DNA from: CAYJLW01 sp964370965
GTDB taxonomy: Bacteria > Actinomycetota > Acidimicrobiia > UBA2766
Assembly: GCA_964370965.1 (NCBI GenBank)
Contig: CAYJLW010000035.1
Span: forward strand, 1 to 43,366
Length of the DNA: 43,366 nucleotides
Direction of reading: 5' to 3'
Shown here: positions 1 to 6,694 of the stretch, piece after piece
Layout of the letters: every line of letters begins with the position of its first letter
Position numbering within the stretch: the stretch's first letter is position 1
Notes under the pieces: model-generated
What the model was told of the DNA's origin: nothing
Databases searched by the model: none
What the model saw: only the letters and a program-made list of their open reading frames with translations
Made by a program: the position numbers and the translations under genes

Positions 1-496
1 GGAGGTCGGGCAGGACGGCTTCGCCGCCGTCCCACCACCCCCCGGTCGTGAGCGGCCAGCGCACATCCCCCCGGCCGTGCAGGCTGACCATGACGTCCCA
101 CAGCGAGGGGTGCACGACCGCACCGACCCCGACGACGAGCCACACCGGGACGCCCCGACGCCGAGCCCCGTCCACGAGCGCCCCGGCCGGGGTCCCGGCC
201 AGGGCGCCGGTCGGCCCCAGCGCCATGGCGTCCAAGACGACGACCGTGGCATCTGACAGGTCCCGGGCGGGACGGGCACCGGCGGCGGCGTCCCTCCCGC
301 CCGGCCCGGGAGCCAGGGGGCGGTCGTCTTCCCCGAGGGAGTTGAGGAGGACGAGCTCACTGCGGTCCGCCTCCAGCTCGCGGACGACCTCTTCGGCCTC
401 GTCCCCGGGATCCACGGCGCAGAGAACCCTGGACAGGGCGAACCAGAGCGGAGCGCACAACGGCTGCCAGGCCAAGAGGCGCCGGGCCACGGGCAC
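1..496 (-). CDS. eIF2B-like protein, partial (3' end beyond left edge)
   Basis: The minus frame that reads through to the left edge gives a protein-like sequence, unlike the Arg/Pro-rich frames overlapping it. A GTG at 494-496 (second in-frame GTG at 488-490) is the likely start, giving MPVARRLLAWQPL. The visible ~165 residues contain a helical start, an acidic stretch (DEAEEVVRELEAD) and then a hydrophobic strand followed by ALGPTGALAGTPAGALVD and GVPVWLVVGVG. That order (strand, small-residue loop, helix, then 'GVPVW' strand) resembles the C-terminal Rossmann-like half of the eIF2B alpha/ribose-1,5-bisphosphate isomerase superfamily. The family link is an inference from pattern only; the C-terminus is missing, so no catalytic residue can be checked. 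The palindromic repeat array lies directly upstream. Confidence 0.55.
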   Translation of the reverse strand, partial: MPVARRLLAWQPLCAPLWFALSRVLCAVDPGDEAEEVVRELEADRSELVLLNSLGEDDRPLAPGPGGRDAAAGARPARDLSDATVVVLDAMALGPTGALAGTPAGALVDGARRRGVPVWLVVGVGAVVHPSLWDVMVSLHGRGDVRWPLTTGGWWDGGEAVLPDL

Positions 497-817
497 GACC
501 GCCGCTGGCGGGGGCCGCGGTCGGCGTCCCCGGCGCGCCGCCCTTGACCGTTGCGGACCCGGTCTCGCTCCGGGGCGCCCCCATCGGCCACGGTGAAGTG
601 ATGCCGAGGCTTCAAAGTGATGCCGTTGTCCCGGAATGCCGTTGGAATGGCATCACTTTGGCGCTGCCCGTCTTGTGAAGTGATGTCGTTGTCCCGGAAT
701 GCCGTGAGAACGGCATCACTTTGGCTCTGCCCGTCTTGAGGCGCCCCTGCCCCTGCGCCTGGGCTCATGTCCCGGACCGGCGTGCCGATAGGGCAGTGAG
801 ACCGACAAGGGGGAGCG
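497..817. other. Intergenic region with hairpin repeats
   Basis: This 321-bp stretch separates the left-edge gene from the 54-residue ORF. Its centre (595-738) is filled by the palindromic repeat copies listed separately. The remaining bases are GC-rich, and I see no further convincing ORF. A Shine-Dalgarno-like GGGGGAG at 809-815 belongs to the small ORF that follows. Confidence 0.5.
595..738. repeat. Tandem palindromic repeat (REP-like), two copies plus a fragment
   Basis: Copy 1 spans 614-659: AAAGTGATGCC (614-624) is the exact reverse complement of GGCATCACTTT (649-659), and pairing continues three more positions with one G-T. Copy 2 spans 678-722 with the same layout (left arm has one change, GATGTC). 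Both enclose the core CCCGGAATGCCG, and both are followed by a near-identical spacer (GGCGCTGCCCGTCTTG / GGCTCTGCCCGTCTTG), so the unit repeats with a 63-bp period. A truncated left arm (GAAGTGATGCC) lies at 595-605. The same family recurs at 3369-3412 and 15129-15321. No open reading frame is needed to explain it. Confidence 0.85.
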
Positions 818-982
818 ATGTCAGCCCACGGCACGACCGTAGAACGAGAGACCGCCGCCACCGTCATCGGCATGCCACAACTCGACCAGGACTTCGCCGA
901 CCGCCGGCTCGCGGTCGTCATCACAGTCGCGGTGGGAGCGCTCCTGGTCGTCGCCCTCGTCATGTCGATGATGGGGTCCTGA
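818..982 (+). CDS. Small single-span membrane protein (54 aa)
   Basis: ATG at 818 follows a strong ribosome binding site (AAGGGGGAG, ending four bases before the start). The product is 54 residues: a polar, charged N-terminal half (MSAHGTTVERETAATV...) and a C-terminal hydrophobic segment (VVITVAVGALLVVALVMSMM, about residues 33-52) ending in GS. The layout predicts a single membrane anchor with nearly all of the soluble part before it. It lies 28 bp before the PLP-dependent enzyme on the same strand, so the two may be co-transcribed. I recognise no family. The strong binding site and clean membrane segment make it more likely real than chance. Confidence 0.6.
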   Translation: MSAHGTTVERETAATVIGMPQLDQDFADRRLAVVITVAVGALLVVALVMSMMGS

Positions 983-1010
983 GGGCGTCCGCGACGGCTA
1001 ACGTCCGGCC

Positions 1011-2284
1011 GTGGCTGAAGGTGTGGCCGGTGGTGTGGCCGGAACGGACCCGTCCGTACTGAGGAGGCGCCTCGACGCCCGCGTGGCAGAGCAACGTCTG
1101 CGCCTCCGCACGGCGAAGCGCGAACGGGCGATCCTCGACGCCGCACCCCAACTCCACGACCTCGTCTCCTTCGCCCCCCTAGCCGACGGCCTCCCGACCC
1201 CGATCGTCCCCGTCGACGTCGACGGCACACGACTGTGGGTGAAGCGCGACGACGTCACGTCCTCGCTGTACGGGGGCAACAAGGTGCGCAAGTTCGAGTT
1301 CGTCCTCGCGCCGCCCGCCGGCCGCCACGCCGTCGTCGTCAGCGGCGGGGGCACCGCCAGCCATCACGTGCTGGCGCTCGTCATGTACAGCCGCCTCGTG
1401 GGCGCCGACGTCGAGGCGGTCCTGTTCGACCAGCCCGCTCCGAACCCGGGCATCGAGCACCTGGCCGCCGTCCTCGCCGCGTACGAGGTGCCCACCCGGC
1501 GGGCGCCCAATCTGCTCGCCTACCCGGCGGCTCTCGCCCTGGGCATCGGTGACGCCTGGCGCCGCCGCCGCCGCGGGGCCCTGCTCTACCCGGGGGCCTC
1601 CACCCCGGCCGGGACGCTGGGCTACGTGGGAGCCGGCCTCGAGATCGCCGCCGCCGCCCGGGCGGGCGACTGCCCGACCCCCGACACCGTCGTGTGCGCC
1701 CTGGGCAGCGGGGGCACCACCGTGGGCCTCGCTGTAGGCCTCGCCCTGGGCGGCCTGCACACGCGGGTCGCCGGCGTGCGGGTGGCCGACGCCGCCGCCA
1801 ACAACCGCGTCTTCCTCGGGGTGCTGGAAGCGGGCACCCGCGCCCTGCTCGCCGCCGCGGAGCGTCCCATGCGCTCGGCCATGAACCGCATCGAGGTCGT
1901 CACCGACTTCTTCGGTCCCGGCTACGGCATCCCCACCGACGCCGGGACGCAAGCCCTCGCCGCTGCCCGGAAGGCCGACCTCCCCGCGGAACAGACCTAC
2001 ACGGCCAAGGCCCTCGCCGCCGCCCTCGAGATGGCGAGGGACCCGGCGAGGGGCACGGTCTGCTTCGTGGACACGGTGTCCGCCGTCGACCCCTTCGGCG
2101 TTCCCACGGTCTGCGACATGGCCGGGNNNNNNNNNNNNNNNNNNNNNNNNNNNNNNNNNNNNNNNNNNNNNNNNNNNNNNNNNNNNNNNNNNNNNNNNNN
2201 NNNNNNNNNNNNNNNNNNNNNNNNNNCACGGTGTCCGCCGTCGACCCCTTCGGCGTTCCCACGGTCTGCGACATGGCCGGGTAG
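1011..2284 (+). CDS. D-cysteine desulfhydrase / ACC deaminase family PLP enzyme (gap inside)
   Basis: This is a fold-type II PLP-dependent enzyme. The lysine that should hold the cofactor is in YGGNKVRKFEF (about residue 91), the typical GGNKxRK motif of D-cysteine desulfhydrases and 1-aminocyclopropane-1-carboxylate deaminases. VVSGGGTASHH and the glycine-rich LGSGGTT loop fit substrate and phosphate binding. The family converts D-cysteine or related amino acids to pyruvate, ammonia and sulfide, but the substrate cannot be told from sequence. The start is GTG at 1011. The 100-N gap (2127-2226) is flanked by identical 55-bp copies, so the real gene is probably continuous: 372 residues ending ...TVCDMAG followed by TAG (2282-2284). 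Family members are usually about 330-340 residues, so a start inside the charged N-terminal helix is also possible. Confidence 0.85.
2127..2226. other. Assembly gap (100 N), probably spurious
   Basis: Exactly 100 N. The 55 bases before it (2072-2126) and the 55 bases after it (2227-2281) are identical, starting CACGGTGTCCGCC and ending GACATGGCCGGG. This is what two contigs overlapping by one assembly k-mer look like when a scaffolder joins them without merging. Collapsing the overlap restores an intact gene end. Confidence 0.9.
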
Positions 2285-2350
2285 TGGGCCGCCAGGAGCC
2301 CCGCGCAGGACGCCGGCTCTCGCCCCGCCACGCCCGAGCGGCCCGTCCCT

Positions 2351-2372
2351 GGCTTCGGAGCCGGCCGAAGCC
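2351..2372. terminator. Hairpin between convergent genes
   Basis: GGCTTCGG (2351-2358) and CCGAAGCC (2365-2372) are perfect reverse complements separated by six bases. The hairpin lies between the convergent stops of the PLP enzyme (2284) and the DUF433 gene (2487), where a bidirectional terminator would be expected. No U-tract follows on either strand. Confidence 0.45.
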
Positions 2373-2486
2373 GTTCGAGGCAGCAGGGCGGCCGCTGCGG
2401 ACAGACACCCCAGCAAGGGCCGGGGTGGACCCCCATCGGCCAGCAGATGACGACCGAGACTGCGATCGACGAAGAACTCCGGCGGA

Positions 2487-3305
2487 TCAGGCGGCGTGCG
2501 GGAGCGAGGCACGGATCACGTCTTCGACGTCCTCGGGACGCAGGTCGAAGTCCGCGGCCACGTCCCTCAGAGGCTCACCGGCCCGGAAACGATCGAGGAC
2601 GTCGTCCATGGGCGCGCCGCCGCGGATGAACAGCGGCCGCCCGAAGCCGCGCCTGGGGTCGCACTCCACGACCGGCCGACGGGTGATGGGCAGCACCATG
2701 CGTTCCGCCCAGTCGTCACTCGCGTAGGTGATCCGCTCCAGGTAGTCACGGACGACTTCGTGGAAGACCCTTTGCCCCGTCACGACCACAGTGAGCGCGT
2801 CGTCGTCGCCCTGGGCCGAGGCGTAGTCGAACAGGATGGCGGCGCCGTCGGTGTAGAGCTTGCGGGACGCGAGAGCGTGCTCGATGCCGATCTCGTCCTC
2901 CAGCACGCGAAGGGCGCGCCGCATGTGCTGCATCGAGACGCCTGCCCGGCGGAACGCGGCGGCGACCATGCCCTCGACGAGGCCGACGAAGGGGATCTCG
3001 GGGTGGCGCAGAGGGGTCTCGACCGCGGTCAGGACCGGGACGCCCTCGACGACGGGACGGCCCTGCGGGCGCCGCTCGTACCCATGCGCCCAGGTGGCCA
3101 GCGTGGTGGGCGGCACACCCAGGAACCGGGCCGCCTCGGCAACCGTGTAGAGGGGGGTCTCGAACCGGAGCTCGTCCTTCGCCTTCGTCGCGCCACCTCC
3201 TCGGGGTCGCCCCGAGCGTACCGGCCGCCCGGATCGACGCGGGGGACTGCCACGCTCGATTGCGACCAGATCGCCGGCACCCCGCCCGCGAAAGACACCG
3301 ACCAC
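2487..3305 (-). CDS. DUF433 domain protein with N-terminal helix-turn-helix
   Basis: The C-terminal ~55 residues (RPLFIRGGAPMDDVLDRFRAGE, then LRDVAADFDLRPEDVEDVIR) match DUF433, a domain found in VapB-type antitoxins and related DNA-binding proteins. The N-terminal part (PLYTVAEAARFLGVPPTTLATW) reads as a MerR-like helix-turn-helix. No toxin gene lies next to it, so an antitoxin role is doubtful; a DNA-binding regulator is the safer reading. The start is uncertain. GTG at 3305 gives 272 residues with a low-complexity Arg/Gly leader. The family usually begins just before the helix-turn-helix, and there the frame offers only ACG at 3188, seven bases after a perfect AGGAGG (233 residues). A hairpin repeat (3369-3412) lies upstream. 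Confidence 0.75.
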   Translation of the reverse strand: MVGVFRGRGAGDLVAIERGSPPRRSGRPVRSGRPRGGGATKAKDELRFETPLYTVAEAARFLGVPPTTLATWAHGYERRPQGRPVVEGVPVLTAVETPLRHPEIPFVGLVEGMVAAAFRRAGVSMQHMRRALRVLEDEIGIEHALASRKLYTDGAAILFDYASAQGDDDALTVVVTGQRVFHEVVRDYLERITYASDDWAERMVLPITRRPVVECDPRRGFGRPLFIRGGAPMDDVLDRFRAGEPLRDVAADFDLRPEDVEDVIRASLPHAA

Positions 3306-3368
3306 ACTGGCGCCTCGACCACGCTGGAACGCCGAGAGCCTGGGCGCCGGACACTGCCGGGTCCGGCA

Positions 3369-3412
3369 AAATGATGTCGAATCCACGGAATACGGGGACA
3401 ACGGCATCACTT
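3369..3412. repeat. Palindromic repeat (REP-like), single degenerate copy
   Basis: Left arm AAATGATGTCG, core CCACGGAATACGGGG and right arm ACGGCATCACTT follow the family layout seen at 614-722 and 15129-15321. The left arm has drifted, so pairing is imperfect (AATGATGTCG against CGGCATCACTT). The core ACGGAAT is shared by most copies. Confidence 0.75.
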
Positions 3413-3618
3413 CGACCTCGCGACATCGGTCTGCGGGGCTGCCATGGTCGCCCTGGCGGCTCTCCGCGTACCGGCGGGGTCCCCCGCCCCGCCGGCGCCC
3501 GGGCCGGGGCGGCACGCGTCAGTCAGAGTCCGGGACGACGGCGAGTGGCTCCCGAGGTCGGGCACCGCCCGGCCGGAACGGCGCGCATGTCCCACGGCGG
3601 CCGGGTCCGAAGGGGGGT

Positions 3619-3649
3619 TCCAAAGGGGGGGCGGAGCCCCCCCTTTGGA
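3619..3649 (-). terminator. Strong hairpin directly after the operon stop
   Basis: TCCAAAGGGGGGG (3619-3631) pairs with CCCCCCCTTTGGA (3637-3649) as a 13-bp stem around a five-base loop. It abuts the TAG stop (3650-3652) of the minus-strand membrane gene, the expected position for the terminator of the 5777-3650 operon. No U-run follows, as is common in GC-rich actinobacteria. Confidence 0.65.
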
Positions 3650-4135
3650 CTAGGTGAACGCGTAGAGGGCGAGGGGGAGGAGGCCGACCAGTGCGCCCAG
3701 CCCGTCCGCCGGCCGCAGGGAGTGGCGTTGCGCGCAGCGGCAGTTCAACTCGTGGAAGTCCGCCGTCTCGCCCGCCATGAGGACGTGGGGAACCCACGCC
3801 CGCGCCAGCGCCAGGGAGGCAAAGACCACGAAGGCGGCGAGCAGGCCCCACGGCACCCAGGCCTCGACCCCCGGGACGAGGCGCCGGAGGCGGCCGAAAC
3901 CGGGGCCGGCGTCGTATGCCCCCATGGCGGCGTAGGCGACGCCGACCACGGCGAGGACGAGCCGCCGACCGCTCAGGACCGTGGACCGCAACCCGCCGGG
4001 GCGGCCGAAGGCGGGGTCCTCGGGTGCGGGGGCGACGACGGCGGCCATGAGGTCCGGATGCGGAGGCCGCCTCGGGACGGGGGCGTCCTCAGGCGACTCG
4101 TCCCGGAACCAGCTCGGCGGCCGGGGCGAGGTCAC
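3650..4135 (-). CDS. Small polytopic membrane protein, unknown function
   Basis: 161 residues. The GTG start (4133-4135) overlaps the TGA of the upstream gene in a GTGA, indicating translational coupling. The first ~50 residues are polar and proline-rich (MTSPRPPSWFRDESPEDAPV...). Three hydrophobic segments follow, around LVLAVVGVAYAAMGAY, WGLLAAFVVFASLAL and LGALVGLLPLALYAF. Between the last two lies a conserved-looking polar stretch with two cysteines (ELNCRCAQRH). I recognise no family. Being last in a coupled operon with a redoxin and a permease-like protein suggests all three act together at the membrane; a link to thiol redox chemistry is inference. Confidence 0.7.
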   Translation of the reverse strand: MTSPRPPSWFRDESPEDAPVPRRPPHPDLMAAVVAPAPEDPAFGRPGGLRSTVLSGRRLVLAVVGVAYAAMGAYDAGPGFGRLRRLVPGVEAWVPWGLLAAFVVFASLALARAWVPHVLMAGETADFHELNCRCAQRHSLRPADGLGALVGLLPLALYAFT

Positions 4136-5160
4136 GCCGCCACCCTGGCGTACTGGAACCAGAGCCCCGCGGCCACGGCGAAGGGGACGGCGACGACAGC
4201 CACCCGCACCGTCGCCGGGCGACCGCAGTGGGCGGCGTACCCCCGCAGAAGGTGGACGTCGGCGACCGCTGCGGTGAGGGCGAACGCCACCTGGGCACCG
4301 ACGCCGAGGGGAGCGAGGGCGAGCGCCCCGAAGCACCCGGCTGCCGGCCCGAGACCCGCTACCGCGGCGACAAGGACGGCGAGGACGACGGCAAGGGCGG
4401 GGCGACCCGCGATCCAACGCAGGGACGCCGCGTCCGGGAGACCGACGGCGAGCGCCACGACCCCGGCCCCGACCACGACACGCGTCAGCGTCGCCGGGCC
4501 CCCGGCCGCGGCCATGGCCGGCGCCGGACCCACTTCGGAGTCGTCCGGGGGTTGCGGAAGACGGAACGGGTCCAACCGGGGTGCGGCCGCCCAGGCGCAC
4601 ACGAATGCCAGAGCGGCACCACCCACGGCCCGGGCGAGCCACTCGTCGCCGCCGCCGAACGCCAGGACACCCGCGACGAGGGCGGCGGGGGACACGGCGA
4701 CCCCGGCCAGCACCCGAGCCGCCACGGTCTCCCTGGGGACGCCCGCGGCGAGGAGGCCGGGGACGCCCGCTCCGGCGGAGGTGGGGACCTCGGGCACGAC
4801 GAGGGCGGCAGGGACGGCGGCGAGCATGCCCAGGACACGGTTGCGGGGGAGGCGACCGGCGAGCGCACCCGTGCGCACGGCCGCCTGGGCGACCGCAGCG
4901 CTGTACACGGCGGCGAGCCCCACCACGATGCCGGGGAAGAACACGCCGAGGTAGACGGCCTCGGCCCGCCGCGCGGGCGCCGTGCCCTGGAAGGCCACAG
5001 CCACGGTGAGGGCGACCCCAGCGGCGCCCATGAGCCACAGCGAGCGGGCGTCGAGGGACTCCCCCCGGGAAGGGCCGGGAGTCTCGGGGGTGACCGCCTG
5101 ACCCGTCGGTGCCAGCGGGGCGGGACCGGCGACGGCAGGGACGAAGTGGGTGCCGGTCAC
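4132..5160 (-). CDS. Polytopic membrane protein, permease-like
   Basis: 342 residues, GTG start at 5158-5160 overlapping the upstream redoxin stop (GTGA). A ~45-residue Pro/Thr-rich N-terminus is followed by about eight hydrophobic segments (for example LWLMGAAGVALTVAVAF, VVLAVLVAAVAGLGPAAG, VRVAVVAVPFAVAAGLWF). The stretch with GMLAAVPAALVVPEVPTSAGAG, then VPGLLAAGVPRE and VSPAAL, faintly recalls the two repeated halves of DUF318/YraQ-type permeases, whose motifs are built around a conserved glycine/proline helix pair. The cysteines expected in many of those are missing. I treat the family assignment as weak. Coupling to a membrane-anchored redoxin is the best clue to its role. Confidence 0.7.
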   Translation of the reverse strand: MTGTHFVPAVAGPAPLAPTGQAVTPETPGPSRGESLDARSLWLMGAAGVALTVAVAFQGTAPARRAEAVYLGVFFPGIVVGLAAVYSAAVAQAAVRTGALAGRLPRNRVLGMLAAVPAALVVPEVPTSAGAGVPGLLAAGVPRETVAARVLAGVAVSPAALVAGVLAFGGGDEWLARAVGGAALAFVCAWAAAPRLDPFRLPQPPDDSEVGPAPAMAAAGGPATLTRVVVGAGVVALAVGLPDAASLRWIAGRPALAVVLAVLVAAVAGLGPAAGCFGALALAPLGVGAQVAFALTAAVADVHLLRGYAAHCGRPATVRVAVVAVPFAVAAGLWFQYARVAA

Positions 5161-5777
5161 GGGAACCTGCGGCGGAGGAACTCGACGAGTACGGCGGTCG
5201 GCACCTGGCGCGGGTAGTCCGCCACGATCCTGCCGTCCGGCGCCACGACCATGATCCGCGGCACCGTCGCCCCCAGGGCGGCCACCACGTCGCCGTTGCG
5301 GTCCAGGGCGGAAGGGAACAGAAGGCCCTCCTGGAAGGCCACGCGGGCGGCGTCGCCGATCGCGGCGCCGCCGCCTTGAGGGTCCGAGACGAGACCGTAG
5401 ACGTAGGTGCGTCCTCCGGCCTCGGTCGCCACGCCGTTGGCGGCGGCGTAGTAGGAGCCACAGGCGCACGCAGGGGACCAGAGCAGCACGATGCTGGGGC
5501 GCCCGGCAGCGGCCTCCGTGGTGACAGGGCGGCCGTCGAGACCGATGAGCGTGACCTGGGGCATGAGCTTGCCCACGAGCGGCCCCGCCCCCGTGGCCAC
5601 CGAGGCAGCCTGGCGGAGCAGGACGTCGACGGGCCCGGGACCGCCACCGAAGAGGGACACGCCGGCGGTGGGCTCCCGCGCCGGAGACGCGGCGAGGGTG
5701 AGAGCCGCCGCGACGGCCAGGATGACACCGACGAGGGCTGTCCATGTCGTCCGGTCGCGGAGGAGGGGAAGGGTCAC
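5157..5777 (-). CDS. Membrane-anchored thioredoxin-like (redoxin) protein
   Basis: 206 residues from GTG at 5777. One N-terminal membrane segment (TWTALVGVILAVAAALTLAA) anchors an extracytoplasmic thioredoxin-fold domain: beta strand PSIVLLWSPACACGSYY, then VYGLVSDPQGG, and the cis-proline region VPRIMVVAPDGRIVADY. The active-site position reads S-P-A-C-A-C-G rather than the usual CXXC, so the two cysteines are separated by one residue. The architecture is that of TlpA/ResA-like or AhpC/TSA-like exported redoxins, which reduce disulfides or support cytochrome maturation. It is first in a three-gene operon with GTGA overlaps to the two membrane proteins below. Confidence 0.75.
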   Translation of the reverse strand: MTLPLLRDRTTWTALVGVILAVAAALTLAASPAREPTAGVSLFGGGPGPVDVLLRQAASVATGAGPLVGKLMPQVTLIGLDGRPVTTEAAAGRPSIVLLWSPACACGSYYAAANGVATEAGGRTYVYGLVSDPQGGGAAIGDAARVAFQEGLLFPSALDRNGDVVAALGATVPRIMVVAPDGRIVADYPRQVPTAVLVEFLRRRFP

Positions 5778-5909
5778 GGGACAACCATATCGGTGGCCCA
5801 GGCACCGGGCTGGTCCCGCATGACCCTTGCGGGGTGGGCTCGGGACAGGTGCGCCGGGGGACGATGAGTACAGTAACGGCCGTCGTAGCCCTCGCCCCCG
5901 AGGATCACC

Positions 5910-6692
5910 GTGAGCGGAGTCGAGCTCATCGTGGCACCGGACCTCAACGGCGCCACCCGATGGGTCGCAGAGCGCATCGCCGACGTCGCCGAGGCGGCCG
6001 TGGGCGACAGCGGGGCCTGTTCCCTCCTGCTCGCCGGGGGCGCCACGCCACGCTCCCTCTACGAGCTCCTGTCCTCGCCGTTGTGGCGGGCCCGCCTCGA
6101 CTGGTCCCCGATCTCCGTCTACGTGGGAGACGAACGCTACGTGCCCCCGAACGACCCCCGGAGCAATTTCCGCATGCTCAGGGAGACGCTCCTCGACCGC
6201 ATCCTCATTCCTCCGCGCAACGTCCACCCCGTCCCCACGGGGGCCGGGACCCCGGATCGCGACGCGGAGACGTTCGAGAAGCTCCTCCGCAAGACGCTGC
6301 CCCACAACGAGGACGACGTCCCCCAGATCGACCTCGCCCTCCTCGGCCTCGGTCCCGACGGCCACACCGCTTCGCTGTTCCCCGGGTCCCGGGCGATACG
6401 CGAGAGCGAGCGTCTCGTCCTCGCCGTCCGTCCCCCCGACGCCCCCACCTCCCGGATCACGGTCACACCCCGGCTCCTCAACGCGGCCCGCGAGGTCGTC
6501 ATCCTCACGGCCGGGGCGCTCAAGGCCGGCGCGCTGCTCCGCGTGCTCGCCCGCGACGGCGCCCCCGAGTCGATCCCCGCCCGCCTCGTAGACCCGGCCT
6601 CCGGCCGCTTCGAGATCGTCACCGACCTCGAGGCCTGCGAACGCCTCGACGAGGAACCCCTCCGCGACGGCATCGTCACGATCCGGCTCTGA
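5910..6692 (+). CDS. pgl: 6-phosphogluconolactonase
   Basis: 260 residues from GTG at 5910. It carries family signatures: LLLAGGATPRSLYELL near residue 40, the conserved VGDERYVPPNDPRSNF (about residues 71-86) and LLGLGPDGHTASLFPGS (about residues 143-160), which together form the sugar-phosphate site. The enzyme hydrolyses 6-phosphoglucono-1,5-lactone to 6-phosphogluconate in the oxidative pentose phosphate pathway, in the cytosol. Length matches the usual 240-260 residues. In many actinobacteria it sits beside zwf/opcA; here the only co-directional neighbour is a membrane protein starting two bases after the stop, so the usual partners are elsewhere. Confidence 0.93.
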   Translation: MSGVELIVAPDLNGATRWVAERIADVAEAAVGDSGACSLLLAGGATPRSLYELLSSPLWRARLDWSPISVYVGDERYVPPNDPRSNFRMLRETLLDRILIPPRNVHPVPTGAGTPDRDAETFEKLLRKTLPHNEDDVPQIDLALLGLGPDGHTASLFPGSRAIRESERLVLAVRPPDAPTSRITVTPRLLNAAREVVILTAGALKAGALLRVLARDGAPESIPARLVDPASGRFEIVTDLEACERLDEEPLRDGIVTIRL

Positions 6693-6694
6693 CG

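Larger units (their letters stand above)
3306..3649. other. Intergenic region with one hairpin repeat and a terminator
   Basis: A 344-bp stretch between the DUF433 gene start and the stop of the membrane-protein operon. It contains one palindromic repeat copy (3369-3412) and a strong hairpin (3619-3649), both listed separately. I see no convincing coding sequence in the rest. Confidence 0.5.

Noticed and set aside
2447..2629. Plus-strand ORF overlapping the DUF433 gene
   Set aside because: Antisense to a recognisable DUF433 domain with poor composition; treated as a shadow.
3996..5130. Plus-strand frames opposite the redoxin operon
   Set aside because: Arg/Gly-rich translations; the minus frames have membrane segments, coupled starts and a redoxin fold.
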